Source: SYHX01 sp049317645 (GTDB lineage Bacteria > Bacteroidota > Bacteroidia > UBA7662). Taken from it: a stretch of 45,919 bases of DNA. The notes under the pieces were generated by a model, which worked only from the letters and a program-made list of their open reading frames with translations, was not told the DNA's origin and ran no database searches. The position numbers and the translations under genes were made by a program. Below, piece after piece: positions 8,147 through 16,306 of the stretch. The stretch spans positions 1-45,919 of the forward strand of contig JBMOHV010000004.1 in assembly GCA_049317645.1 (NCBI GenBank), in the 5' to 3' direction. Each line of letters opens with the position of its first letter. Positions within the stretch are counted from its first letter, which is position 1.

Positions 8147-8835
8147 GACGCATCCGCCTGGGGCATTAATTCCAGGGTATCGCCTACCATAAATTCCAAT
8201 TCAGTGAGCTGTCTCTCCACACGGACCGTAAAATAATTGTAGGCGAGGTAGGCGAGGATACCGACCATCAAACCAGCGGCTGTGGTAACCATCGCCTCGT
8301 AAATACCACCCGACAAAGCGGCTGGATCAACAGCCGAACCCGATACCGAAAGTTGGTAAAAAGCTCGGATCATCCCGGTAACGGTGCCCAAGAAACCCAC
8401 CATAGGGGCTGCACCGGATACCGTGGCTAACATGGCGAGATTTTTTTCATACAAAACCGCTTCCTTTTTGCCGTAGTAATTCAAGTGTTCCCGCAGGTTT
8501 TGTTCGGTCAAAACGGCGTTTTTTTCGAATAACTGCAAGTACAATCGGGCCAAAGGAAGCTCCGAACGGCGGCAGGACTCCACCGCCTGCACGTGCTGCC
8601 CCGATTTGATTAGGACCTGGACATCTCGATGGAGCTGGTCCATGCCTTTGCGGTACCGAGCCAAGGTCATCCAGCGCTCCACCATGAGGTAGACGGTCAG
8701 AATCGAAAAAAGCAAAAGAGGGATCATAAACGGCCCACCTTTGAGGGCCAAGTCCAGGACCTGCAAAGAAGAGTCCGTGGAACCTAGGGGGGCTTGGGCC
8801 TGCAGAAAAAGGAAATCCGGCATGGGTTGCATCAT
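8143..8835 (-). CDS. exbB: MotA/TolQ/ExbB proton channel protein
   Basis: A 230-residue polytopic inner-membrane protein that, with ExbD, converts proton flow into TonB motion. Three membrane helices are visible: GGPFMIPLLLFSILTVYLMVE near the N-terminus and two C-terminal ones, LATVSGAAPMVGFLGTVTGMIRAF and AMVTTAAGLMVGILAYLAYNYF, the latter two carrying the family signature. A longer frame starts at 8895, but a TATTTTTG promoter element lies at 8862-8869, inside that extension, so the ATG pair at 8835/8832 is the likely start. It is the first gene of the five-gene unit and shares ATGA with exbD. Confidence 0.93.
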   Translation of the reverse strand: MMQPMPDFLFLQAQAPLGSTDSSLQVLDLALKGGPFMIPLLLFSILTVYLMVERWMTLARYRKGMDQLHRDVQVLIKSGQHVQAVESCRRSELPLARLYLQLFEKNAVLTEQNLREHLNYYGKKEAVLYEKNLAMLATVSGAAPMVGFLGTVTGMIRAFYQLSVSGSAVDPAALSGGIYEAMVTTAAGLMVGILAYLAYNYFTVRVERQLTELEFMVGDTLELMPQADAS

Positions 8836-8861
8836 CGTCTCGTTGTTTGAAGGTGGAATGG

Positions 8862-8887
8862 CAAAAATAGAACGTTCAATTGGCCAA
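8862..8887 (-). promoter_or_regulatory. Promoter of exbB-exbD-tonB-folC-rnhA
   Basis: On the minus strand TTG (8887-8885) is followed after 15 bases by TATTTTTG (8869-8862), 26 bases before the preferred ATG. The -7 match is exact; the spacer is a little short for the usual 17-23 bases. Confidence 0.55.
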
Positions 8888-8906
8888 AAATGCATGAAAA
8901 ACCTCG

Positions 8907-8914
8907 TATTTTCG
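8907..8914 (+). promoter_or_regulatory. Possible -7 element for gyrA
   Basis: TATTTTCG, one base off TAnnTTTG, 24 bases before the gyrA ATG and back-to-back with the exbB promoter. No -33 match stands out. Confidence 0.3.
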
Positions 8915-8938
8915 GGCTTTTAACCCCTAAGTTGCCCA

Positions 8939-11458
8939 ATGGCCGATTCTTCCAAAATAATCCCCATTCAAATCGAAGAGGAAATGAAATCCGCTTACAT
9001 CGATTATTCGATGTCGGTGATTGTTTCCCGAGCCCTGCCCGATGTGCGAGATGGCCTCAAACCAGTCCATCGAAGGGTTTTGTTCGGTATGAATGAATTG
9101 GGGTTGGCCTCCAACAAAGCCCACAAAAAATCAGCCCGTATCGTAGGGGAGGTTTTGGGTAAATACCACCCGCACGGTGATTCATCGGTTTACGATACCA
9201 TGGTCCGTATGGCCCAACCTTGGTCCATGCGTTACCCGCTGGTGGATGGTCAAGGTAACTTTGGCTCCGTGGACGGGGATAGTCCGGCGGCCATGCGTTA
9301 TACCGAGGCGCGCCTGACCCGCTTGGCCGAGGAAATGCTCGAAGACATCGACAAAGAAACCGTCGATTTCCAGCTCAATTTTGACGATTCACTGAAGGAG
9401 CCCACGGTCATGCCGTGCAAATTCCCCCATCTGCTGATGAACGGCAGTGCAGGAATTGCGGTCGGTATGGCCACCAACATGGCTCCCCACAACCTAAGCG
9501 AGTTGATCGATGGCATCCATGCCTATATCGACCGGCGTGATATCACCTGCGATGAACTCTTGGCCTATGTCAAGGCCCCTGATTTCCCTACCGGAGGGTT
9601 GTTATACGGCTACGAAGGAATTCGCGATGCCTTGCTCACCGGGAGGGGAAGGGTTGTGATCCGGGCCAGAGCGACGGTCGAGGTTCTTGATAACGGCCGC
9701 GAGCGCATTATTGTGACCGAAATCCCGTATTTGGTCAACAAAGCCGACATGCTTCAGAAGACCGGGGACCTTGTGAACGAGAAGAAATTGGAAGGCATCT
9801 CAGAAATTCGGGATGAATCGGATCGGGATGGCATGCGCATTGTCTACGAGATCCGCAAAGACGCCATGGCCTCGGTGGTCCTTAATCATTTGTACAAGTA
9901 CACGGCTTTGCAGAGTTCGTTTTCAGTCAACAACATCGCACTGGTCAACGGACGTCCTCAGGCGCTGAATCTCTTGGATTTGATTCGGCATTTTGTGGAT
10001 CACCGTCACGAAGTCGTACTTCGAAGGACCCGTTTCGACCTGGCAGAAGCCCAGCGCAAGGCCCATATCCTGGAAGGTTATTTGATTGCCTTGGACCATT
10101 TGGACGAAATCATTTCGTTGATTCGGGCTTCGGCAACCCCTGATATCGCCAAAGTAGGCTTGATGAGCCAATTCGGCCTCAGCGAGATCCAATCCAAAGC
10201 CATTTTGGAACTGCGCCTCCAGCGCTTGACCGGCATGGAGCGTGACAAAATCCGCCAAGAGTACAACGAAATTATGGCCTTGATAAGCCGACTTCAGGCC
10301 ATTCTAGAAGATGAAGGACTGCGAATGTCCCTCATCAAGGATGAATTGACCGGAATTAAGGAGCGATTTGGGGATGCCCGCCGTTCCGAAATCGTTTATT
10401 CGGCCGGTGATTTCCGCATGGAGGACATGATCGAAGAGGAAGATGTAGTGGTCACCGTTTCCCATTTGGGCTATATCAAGCGAACCGCCGCTCACGAATA
10501 CCGGGTCCAGAACCGGGGTGGCAAGGGGGCGATGGGGGGTGCAACCCGGGATCACGATTTTATTGAACACATGCTTGTGGCATCGACCCATCATTGGATG
10601 CTCTTCTTTACGGAGCAAGGTCGTTGTTATTGGCTCAAAGTCTACGAAATCCCCGAAGGCGCCAAAAACACCAAAGGGCGAGCCGTACAGAATTTGTTAC
10701 AGATTCCTCAGGACGACAAAATCAGAGCCTATATATCGGTTCGCAGCTTGGATGAACAGGAATATCTTGATTCCAACTACATTGTGTTTTGTACCCGCAG
10801 CGGGGTCATCAAAAAAACAACCCTGGAAGCGTACAGCAGACCCCGCGCCAACGGCATCAACGCCATCAATATCAACGAAGGCGATCAGCTTCTCGAAGCT
10901 CGTCTAACCAACGGACAGTCCGAAATGGTGATGGCCACCAACACAGGTCGGGCCATTCGTTTTCATGAATCCAAAGTCCGCCCCATGGGTCGGACCGCGA
11001 CCGGCGTCAGGGGCGTATCCCTGGACGCGGCCTCCGAGTTTGTGATAGGGATGGTTTGTGTTCAAAACCCCGAAACAACCCTCCTGGTCGTTTCAGAGAC
11101 CGGCTACGGAAAGCGTTCCGGTATTGAAGATTACCGGGTTACCAACCGTGGTGGCAAGGGGGTCCGAACCCTGAATATCACCGAAAAAACAGGGGCCCTG
11201 GTGGCCCTGCAAACGGTGGATGAACAGGACGATCTGATGATTATCAACAAAAGCGGGGTCACCATTCGAATTGGAGTGGAGAGCCTGCGTGTGATGGGTC
11301 GGGCCACCCAAGGGGTTCGCCTCATCAAATTGCAGGGCGATGACCGCATTGCATCGGTTGCTTTGGTCCAAAAGGACGAGCACGAGCATTCAGAAAGCCA
11401 GACGAATGACGATCAAGTCGAACCCAACGAAAACCCCGATCCAACCAACCTCTCTTAA
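8939..11458 (+). CDS. gyrA: DNA gyrase subunit A
   Basis: An 839-residue type IIA topoisomerase subunit that breaks and rejoins DNA during negative supercoiling, working with GyrB (not in the window). The breakage-reunion domain holds the active-site Tyr121 (MRYTEARLT) and the quinolone-determining segment with Ser82 and Asp86 in GDSSVYDTMVRMAQ, i.e. the residues of the sensitive form. The C-terminal beta-pinwheel starts near residue 500 and carries a GyrA box of the form Q-N-R-G-G-K-G, repeated later as TNRGGKG. The last ~30 residues are acidic and polar. Length is normal. It probably heads a unit with the TPR and methyltransferase genes. Confidence 0.98.
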   Translation: MADSSKIIPIQIEEEMKSAYIDYSMSVIVSRALPDVRDGLKPVHRRVLFGMNELGLASNKAHKKSARIVGEVLGKYHPHGDSSVYDTMVRMAQPWSMRYPLVDGQGNFGSVDGDSPAAMRYTEARLTRLAEEMLEDIDKETVDFQLNFDDSLKEPTVMPCKFPHLLMNGSAGIAVGMATNMAPHNLSELIDGIHAYIDRRDITCDELLAYVKAPDFPTGGLLYGYEGIRDALLTGRGRVVIRARATVEVLDNGRERIIVTEIPYLVNKADMLQKTGDLVNEKKLEGISEIRDESDRDGMRIVYEIRKDAMASVVLNHLYKYTALQSSFSVNNIALVNGRPQALNLLDLIRHFVDHRHEVVLRRTRFDLAEAQRKAHILEGYLIALDHLDEIISLIRASATPDIAKVGLMSQFGLSEIQSKAILELRLQRLTGMERDKIRQEYNEIMALISRLQAILEDEGLRMSLIKDELTGIKERFGDARRSEIVYSAGDFRMEDMIEEEDVVVTVSHLGYIKRTAAHEYRVQNRGGKGAMGGATRDHDFIEHMLVASTHHWMLFFTEQGRCYWLKVYEIPEGAKNTKGRAVQNLLQIPQDDKIRAYISVRSLDEQEYLDSNYIVFCTRSGVIKKTTLEAYSRPRANGINAININEGDQLLEARLTNGQSEMVMATNTGRAIRFHESKVRPMGRTATGVRGVSLDAASEFVIGMVCVQNPETTLLVVSETGYGKRSGIEDYRVTNRGGKGVRTLNITEKTGALVALQTVDEQDDLMIINKSGVTIRIGVESLRVMGRATQGVRLIKLQGDDRIASVALVQKDEHEHSESQTNDDQVEPNENPDPTNLS

Positions 11459-11468
11459 ACCAACCTTC

Positions 11469-12611
11469 ATGAAAACCCTGCTTCGGAGCCTCCTGTTCCT
11501 TGTGATGGGAAGTGCGGCTTACGCTCAGCCTAACAAAGTTCAAAGCGCTATTATTTACATCCGTTACAGTGAATTTGACAAAGCCAAAACGTCCATCGAC
11601 GAAGCGGTCGTTCACCCCAAAACCATGAACACGGCCAAGGCCTGGTTCTATCGTGGCGAAGTTCATTTGGGTATTTACGGGGATACCGCTTGGTCACCCC
11701 AATTCCCGGACGCCTTGGATATTGCGTGGGAATCCTATCGTCGTTGCATCGAATTGGACACCAAAAATGAACACAGGGACGATGCCGTCAAAAAGGTCTT
11801 AACCATTCAAGGCGCCTTCTACAACGAAGGGGTGGAAGCCTTTGTCGGAAAAAAGTACCCCGAAGCCCTGGCCCGCTTTGAGCAATTGCTTTCGGTTACG
11901 CCCAATGATACCTCGGTGCTTTTTAATGCAGCCCTCACCGCTGGCAAAATGGACTCCAGTGCCAAGGCTCTGGGTTATTGGAAAGCATTGTTGGATAATC
12001 AATACAACAAACCAGGCGTTTATGTTGAACTCGCCCGGCTCACTAAGTTGGCGGGGGATACCGCAGCGGCTTTGCAATACTTAGCGCAGGGTCGTCAAGC
12101 CTATCCCAATGATATCGGGTTGGTCATCGACGAACTCAATATTTACCTCAGCCAGGGCAAGCAAGAAATGGCTATCGAGAAATTATCCAAGGCCATTGAA
12201 CTGGATCCCACCAATCCCAACCTCTACTTTGCACGGGGCACGGCCTACGATAACCTCAAAAAAGGTTCCTTGTCGGAGACCGATTACCTCAAAGCGATCG
12301 AAATCAAAGCCGATTATTTTGATCCTTATTACAACCTTGGTGCCATGCATTTCAACACGGCCGCAGAACTCGCCAACGAAGCCAACAAGATTCCCTTTTC
12401 CAAGCAAAAGGAATACGATGCGGCCATTGCCAAAGCCAAAGCGGCCTTTGAGAAAGCCCAACCTTACCTCGAAAAGGCCTTGGAACTGCAACCCGATGAC
12501 AGCAATACCATGGTATCTCTGCAACAATTGTACGCTCAGCTCAAGTTGAACGACAAATCTCTGGAAATGAAAAAGCGCAGAGAGGGAAACAAAGCCAAGA
12601 GCGGGCAATAA
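11469..12611 (+). CDS. Secreted tetratricopeptide-repeat protein
   Basis: A 380-residue exported protein with a signal peptide at residues 1-20 (MKTLLRSLLFLVMGSAAYAQ). The rest is helical repeat: TPR-like units include PEALARFEQLLSVTPND, a unit ending in AYPND, and the best one around AIEKLSKAIELDPTNPNLYFARGTAYDNL, followed by a Lys/Ala-rich helix with AAIAKAKAAFEKAQPYLEKALELQPDD. The first repeats look degenerate. TPR proteins of this kind act as periplasmic or outer-membrane scaffolds; the partner is unknown. A frame opening at 11340 overlaps gyrA and lacks a signal at its start, so the ATG at 11469, ten bases after the gyrA stop, is preferred. Confidence 0.88.
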   Translation: MKTLLRSLLFLVMGSAAYAQPNKVQSAIIYIRYSEFDKAKTSIDEAVVHPKTMNTAKAWFYRGEVHLGIYGDTAWSPQFPDALDIAWESYRRCIELDTKNEHRDDAVKKVLTIQGAFYNEGVEAFVGKKYPEALARFEQLLSVTPNDTSVLFNAALTAGKMDSSAKALGYWKALLDNQYNKPGVYVELARLTKLAGDTAAALQYLAQGRQAYPNDIGLVIDELNIYLSQGKQEMAIEKLSKAIELDPTNPNLYFARGTAYDNLKKGSLSETDYLKAIEIKADYFDPYYNLGAMHFNTAAELANEANKIPFSKQKEYDAAIAKAKAAFEKAQPYLEKALELQPDDSNTMVSLQQLYAQLKLNDKSLEMKKRREGNKAKSGQ

Positions 12612-12618
12612 ATCCGTC

Positions 12619-12624
12619 AGGAGG
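12619..12624 (+). promoter_or_regulatory. Perfect but closely spaced Shine-Dalgarno-like AGGAGG
   Basis: AGGAGG lies one base before the ATG at 12626. Strong Shine-Dalgarno sequences are uncommon in this phylum and the spacing is too short for ordinary use, so it may be fortuitous. Confidence 0.3.
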
Positions 12625-12625
12625 A

Positions 12626-13951
12626 ATGAAAGCGTGGCTACCGGGCGATTTTATTCGTCGAGTCACCAGCGAATATCCTCAACACGCCGACGGATTGCTT
12701 CATAGTCTGAGCAACGAAGCGGTGACGGATCGAACCCTGCGTTGTTTGCAGGGATTGCCACCCGATGAAATAGAGGGCTATGTTCCCGGTAAGCAGGTTC
12801 TTTGGCATCCAGAGACCACCTACTTCAAACGGAATTCCTCCGAAAAAAATCGCCCGATTCATGCCTATCCCGGTTACCAGGCCGGTGCTTGGTATGTGCA
12901 GGAAGCGGCAGGGCTCATCGTTCATCACCTACTCGATCGCCTCAAAGCCGAAGGTGCCCCCATGGGAAGGCTCTTGGATGCTTGTGCCGCACCGGGTGGC
13001 AAAACCCTCACGCTTTTGGACGTATTGCCGGAAGATGGCCTGTTGGTTGCTTCCGAGCCCATGGAACATCGCTTGCCCTTGCTCGAAGCTACTGTGGCAC
13101 GCAGCGGCAGCGATCGGGTCCTGATGGTTCAAAACCCAGCCCAAAATTGGAAGGGACTCCCATCCTTTTTTGATGGCATTTTGGTGGATATGCCCTGCAG
13201 TGGGGAAGGGATGTTCCGCAAGCATCGCGAGGCAGCCAAAGACTGGTCCCTCGCCAAATGCGCGTCCCTCGTAACAATGCAAGACGAAATTCTAGAAAGC
13301 CTGTATCTTGCTTTGCGTCCCGGAGGTTGGTTGATTTATTCAACCTGCACCTTTGGCAAAGAAGAAAATACCGGTCAACTTCTGCCATGGATTCGTTCCG
13401 GTCGTTTGCAACCTGCCCAGTGGAACCTGCCCGAAGAATGGGGATGGGTTCACGGTTCGGAAATGGACCAGCGTTGGGATCCAAAACATGGGGCGTGGTG
13501 GTCGCTGCCCGGTCGGACCGAGGGCGAAGGATTTTTTTGTTCTGTCTTGCGCAAACCTTTCGAATCGGCAACCACGAACAGCACCCAAACGTGGAATCCC
13601 CAAGATCTGCAAAGCCTTGCCGAGGGCTTAAAGAAGCAGATGCGGTTGGTCAAAAGCGGTCTTTCTTCCGTTTCATCGGGGTTTCCGAGCCAAGATTTGG
13701 CGATGGCCTACGGCAAAAAGCACGGTCGATATCCGCGTAACGGGACCTGGAGTGTCGAAGAAGGTTGTCCGGTGGTCGACCTAGACGCTACCCTGGCCAC
13801 TTGGTATTGCCAAGGCCAGAACCTGGCCTTGGGAGAACTCCGAAACGGTTGGAACCTGATGACCTACCAAGGGATGGGGTTGGGTTGGATGCACCGGGAG
13901 GGAACTCGTTTTCAAAATCATTTCCCCAAATCGCTCAGAATTGCCCGGTGA
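12626..13951 (+). CDS. rRNA (cytosine-C5) methyltransferase, RsmB/RsmF (NOL1/NOP2/Sun) family
   Basis: A 441-residue SAM-dependent enzyme that methylates C5 of a cytosine in rRNA. The SAM loop is LLDACAAPGGKT (residues 116-127); the two cysteines of the mechanism are Cys191 in DMPCSGEGMFRKH and Cys241 in IYSTCTFGKEEN. The ~110 residues before the fold and the ~140-residue C-terminal extension (GRYPRNGTW, LGWMHREGTRFQNHFPKS) correspond to the RsmF-type architecture, with a PUA-like tail, so RsmF is the closest named relative. It lies 14 bases after the TPR gene. Its 3' end overlaps convergent coaE by 34 bases. Confidence 0.92.
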   Translation: MKAWLPGDFIRRVTSEYPQHADGLLHSLSNEAVTDRTLRCLQGLPPDEIEGYVPGKQVLWHPETTYFKRNSSEKNRPIHAYPGYQAGAWYVQEAAGLIVHHLLDRLKAEGAPMGRLLDACAAPGGKTLTLLDVLPEDGLLVASEPMEHRLPLLEATVARSGSDRVLMVQNPAQNWKGLPSFFDGILVDMPCSGEGMFRKHREAAKDWSLAKCASLVTMQDEILESLYLALRPGGWLIYSTCTFGKEENTGQLLPWIRSGRLQPAQWNLPEEWGWVHGSEMDQRWDPKHGAWWSLPGRTEGEGFFCSVLRKPFESATTNSTQTWNPQDLQSLAEGLKKQMRLVKSGLSSVSSGFPSQDLAMAYGKKHGRYPRNGTWSVEEGCPVVDLDATLATWYCQGQNLALGELRNGWNLMTYQGMGLGWMHREGTRFQNHFPKSLRIAR

Positions 13952-14514
13952 ATTTCCTGGACCTGAAGCGGCAGGGATTGGGTACCATCGTTCACAATGC
14001 GATAGCGGCAATACGGAATCAATTCTTCTTCGGGCCATTGGTTGCGTAGGCGATCCAGAATTTGCTCATCGGTCCACCCATTGCGCAGGCGGACCCGATC
14101 CATTCGCATGAGCAGGGGAGCCTGAACCAAAATGACAGCTCGCATTCCCAGTGCTGATCCGCTTTGAATTAACAAGGCCGCTTCGTGGATACTGTACGGG
14201 GTTGTTTGTTGATCGGCCCAGGCCAAGGAATCTTGGGCAACGACGGGATGCACCAGTGCATTGAGTTCTTGGAGGAGTCTTGGGTCTTTGAATACCTTGG
14301 CAGCCAAAGCTTCTCGGTTCAAGGTACCATCCGGCAAATAGGCCGTAGGGCCCAACAACGTAACAATGCTTTCACGCAAGCCAGAATCCTGAACCATCAG
14401 GGTTTTGGCTCGGTCGTCTGCATCGTAAACAGGGATGCCCAGTTGAGCAAATAGGCCGGCCACCGTCGTTTTGCCCGAGCCCATGCAACCGGTCAGCCCG
14501 ATGCGTTGGCTCAC
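13918..14514 (-). CDS. coaE: Dephospho-CoA kinase, GTG start
   Basis: A 198-residue P-loop kinase catalysing the last step of coenzyme A synthesis. The P-loop GCMGSGKT is at residues 9-16, followed by YDADDRAKTL (substrate-binding Asp) and a LID segment around MRMDRVRLRNGWT. The start is GTG at 14514, overlapping the yajC stop as GTGA, so translation is probably coupled. The length fits the bacterial family. Convergent overlap of 34 bases with the methyltransferase gene leaves no terminator between them. Confidence 0.95.
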   Translation of the reverse strand: MSQRIGLTGCMGSGKTTVAGLFAQLGIPVYDADDRAKTLMVQDSGLRESIVTLLGPTAYLPDGTLNREALAAKVFKDPRLLQELNALVHPVVAQDSLAWADQQTTPYSIHEAALLIQSGSALGMRAVILVQAPLLMRMDRVRLRNGWTDEQILDRLRNQWPEEELIPYCRYRIVNDGTQSLPLQVQEIHRAILSDLGK

Positions 14515-14852
14515 TTGGATGCCGGAGGATACGAATGCAGGGTGCTGTCCTTGGAGATGGCCGAACGCTCTACTTTGAACCGGGCCTGTGATTCACTCTC
14601 CAAAAGAACCCATTCCGTGGAAACCTCCACCACTTTGCCGTGCATCCCTCCAACGGTCACCACACGATCCCCTTTGGCCATTTGATCCCTGAATTTTCGT
14701 TCTTCTTTGGCTTTCACCGATTGAGGCCGAATCATAAAGAAATAAAAGACCACAAAAATCAAAACCCATGGCAACAAACTAATCCAGGGATTCTGAGGTC
14801 CAGAACCGGAAGAGGGTGGGGCCATGGCTAACAAAACATGCAGGTTGTTCAT
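14511..14852 (-). CDS. yajC: Preprotein translocase accessory protein YajC
   Basis: A 113-residue single-span inner-membrane protein associated with SecDF in protein export. One helix (about 24-42, WISLLPWVLIFVVFYFFMI) is followed by the family hallmark FFMIRPQ and a small cytosolic domain with GDRVVTVGGMHGKV. It is placed between the DUF1573 lipoprotein (20-base gap) and coaE (4-base overlap), the order commonly seen in Bacteroidota. Confidence 0.95.
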   Translation of the reverse strand: MNNLHVLLAMAPPSSGSGPQNPWISLLPWVLIFVVFYFFMIRPQSVKAKEERKFRDQMAKGDRVVTVGGMHGKVVEVSTEWVLLESESQARFKVERSAISKDSTLHSYPPASK

Positions 14853-14872
14853 AACGATTTATTTAATTTAAA

Positions 14873-15358
14873 TTAGGGTTGGACGATTTCGGCCTTCACC
14901 CGAACGGTGATGGTATTCGGCAGGGTATTGGCCAAGACGGTGACTTGCTTTTCTTGAATACCGCTTTTTCCCTCGGAGTTGAACATGACCCGAATGTATC
15001 CTTCGCGGCCGGGCGGTATGGGTTCTTTGGGGAAATCGGGCACGGTGCAACCGCAGGAGCCACTGGCGCTTTGAATAATCAAATTACGGCCCCCTTTGTT
15101 GACAAATCGAAAAGAATAGGATACTTTCTCGCCGGCCTTGATGCTTCCAAAATCATGGAGTTCTTTGTCAAAAACCATTTTTGGTAAACGATCGGTCTTG
15201 TTTGGGCCATCCGCGGAAACAGGGAGTTCAACCGAATCGGCGTCCAAGCTGGGGGGGGGCGATTCCGAACCGCACGACGAAAAAAAGAAAATCCCTGCCA
15301 AGCAAGCGAGGCAGGCCATCCCATGGGATGCACGCAACATCAAATTTTTGAAGGACAT
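14873..15358 (-). CDS. DUF1573-domain lipoprotein
   Basis: A 161-residue predicted lipoprotein. The signal ends in a lipobox-like Phe-Ser-Ser-Cys29, then a Pro/Ser/Asp linker, then a DUF1573 Ig-like domain (about 60-160) with the typical HDFGSIKAGEKVSYSFRFVNKG strand pair and the SGSCGCTVPDFPKEPIPPG loop. The biochemical role of DUF1573 is not established; its fixed place between nusB and yajC in this phylum suggests a link to envelope biogenesis. Codons 34-36 are a run of nine C (15251-15259), a possible slippage site just after the lipid anchor. Twelve bases separate it from nusB. Confidence 0.9.
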   Translation of the reverse strand: MSFKNLMLRASHGMACLACLAGIFFFSSCGSESPPPSLDADSVELPVSADGPNKTDRLPKMVFDKELHDFGSIKAGEKVSYSFRFVNKGGRNLIIQSASGSCGCTVPDFPKEPIPPGREGYIRVMFNSEGKSGIQEKQVTVLANTLPNTITVRVKAEIVQP

Positions 15359-15370
15359 AGCGGAATGATA

Positions 15371-16306
15371 TTAAGATTCGACGAGGCCACGACCGGTTTT
15401 TTGAATCAAACCTTCGCGAAGAAGGTCGGCTTTGATCTTGTCCAAAAGGCCGTTGATAAAGGAAGAAGACTGAGGAGTCGAAAAGGTTTTGGCCAATTCA
15501 ATGTATTCGTTCATCGTTACTTTGACGGGCACATCCGGCAATAAAATCCATTCGGTACAGGCCATCTGCAGGAGCAGCAAATCCATACGGGCCAGGCGAT
15601 CGGGGTCCCATTGTCCGGCATGTTTTTCGATTCGTTCCAAGTGGATGGATGGATTCCCTAACAACGATTCAAGCAGCGTTTGAATCATAGTGTCTTCGCT
15701 TTGCCAGGTCTGTAACATGGCTTTGGTATCGGTAAAAGGTGACCCCGCCTTCATCAAATCCAAGGTTTGGAGAACCTGACGATCAATAAGATAGCGATCG
15801 CTATCCCAATAAAGATTGTGTTCCTGTTGCCAGGAGGGGTACCAATCCCCGGAACAAATGCACTTGTCAAAAAACACCTTCAACCCATCGAGGGTATTCA
15901 GGGATAGGTTCTTGGAGGCGGTGCAGGTTCCTTCGGCGACCGAATCAAAAACGGCTCGAAGCATGTCGGTCGATATCTCCATGTTTTCGATGCCCGTTGA
16001 TTTCAAGGCCACCGCGTAGTAGGGGTCTTTTTCGAGGAGAGGAGCCAAGGGGTTATCGGCCAAGGCATGGGCCGGACCTGGATCACGGTTTTCTTGAAGG
16101 TGACGACCCTGGCGCTCTTCGAGACGAATTCCTGCGTAAAATATCAAGGCATCCAGCAAACGAAAAGCCATCACATAGGAACGCATGCTGGTAGAGGCCG
16201 ACGCCTTGAATTGCTTGGCGACTTCCCTGTAGTCTTCCTGGTTTTGTTGTCTGCTGGCAAAAAGCCATTGCAGCAACTTAACGCGAAGATGATGCCTGTT
16301 GATCAT
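15371..16306 (-). CDS. nusB: Transcription antitermination factor NusB (long form)
   Basis: A 311-residue protein with the NusB helical RNA-binding domain at its C-terminus (about 200-305: RMDLLLLQMACTEWILLPDVPVKVTMNEYIELAKTFSTPQSSSFINGLLDKI). The N-terminal ~190 residues, starting MINRHHLRVKLLQWLFA, are the extra helical domain usual in Bacteroidota, about twice the E. coli length. It should join the NusA/B/E/G complex on rRNA leaders. The ATG at 16306 was chosen over a TTG six bases upstream. It overlaps the 3' end of the leucine dehydrogenase gene by 29 bases. Confidence 0.93.
   Translation of the reverse strand: MINRHHLRVKLLQWLFASRQQNQEDYREVAKQFKASASTSMRSYVMAFRLLDALIFYAGIRLEERQGRHLQENRDPGPAHALADNPLAPLLEKDPYYAVALKSTGIENMEISTDMLRAVFDSVAEGTCTASKNLSLNTLDGLKVFFDKCICSGDWYPSWQQEHNLYWDSDRYLIDRQVLQTLDLMKAGSPFTDTKAMLQTWQSEDTMIQTLLESLLGNPSIHLERIEKHAGQWDPDRLARMDLLLLQMACTEWILLPDVPVKVTMNEYIELAKTFSTPQSSSFINGLLDKIKADLLREGLIQKTGRGLVES

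Noticed and set aside
9180..9200. Possible quinolone-resistance change in GyrA
   Set aside because: Ser82 and Asp86 are the residues of the sensitive form; nothing unusual.
10510..10545. GyrA box differs from E. coli (Asn in place of the first Arg)
   Set aside because: The second position of the box varies among bacteria; the Q-x-R-G-G-K-G core is intact.
15371..16306. NusB about twice the E. coli length, considered as a gene fusion
   Set aside because: The long N-terminal helical domain is usual for NusB in Bacteroidota.
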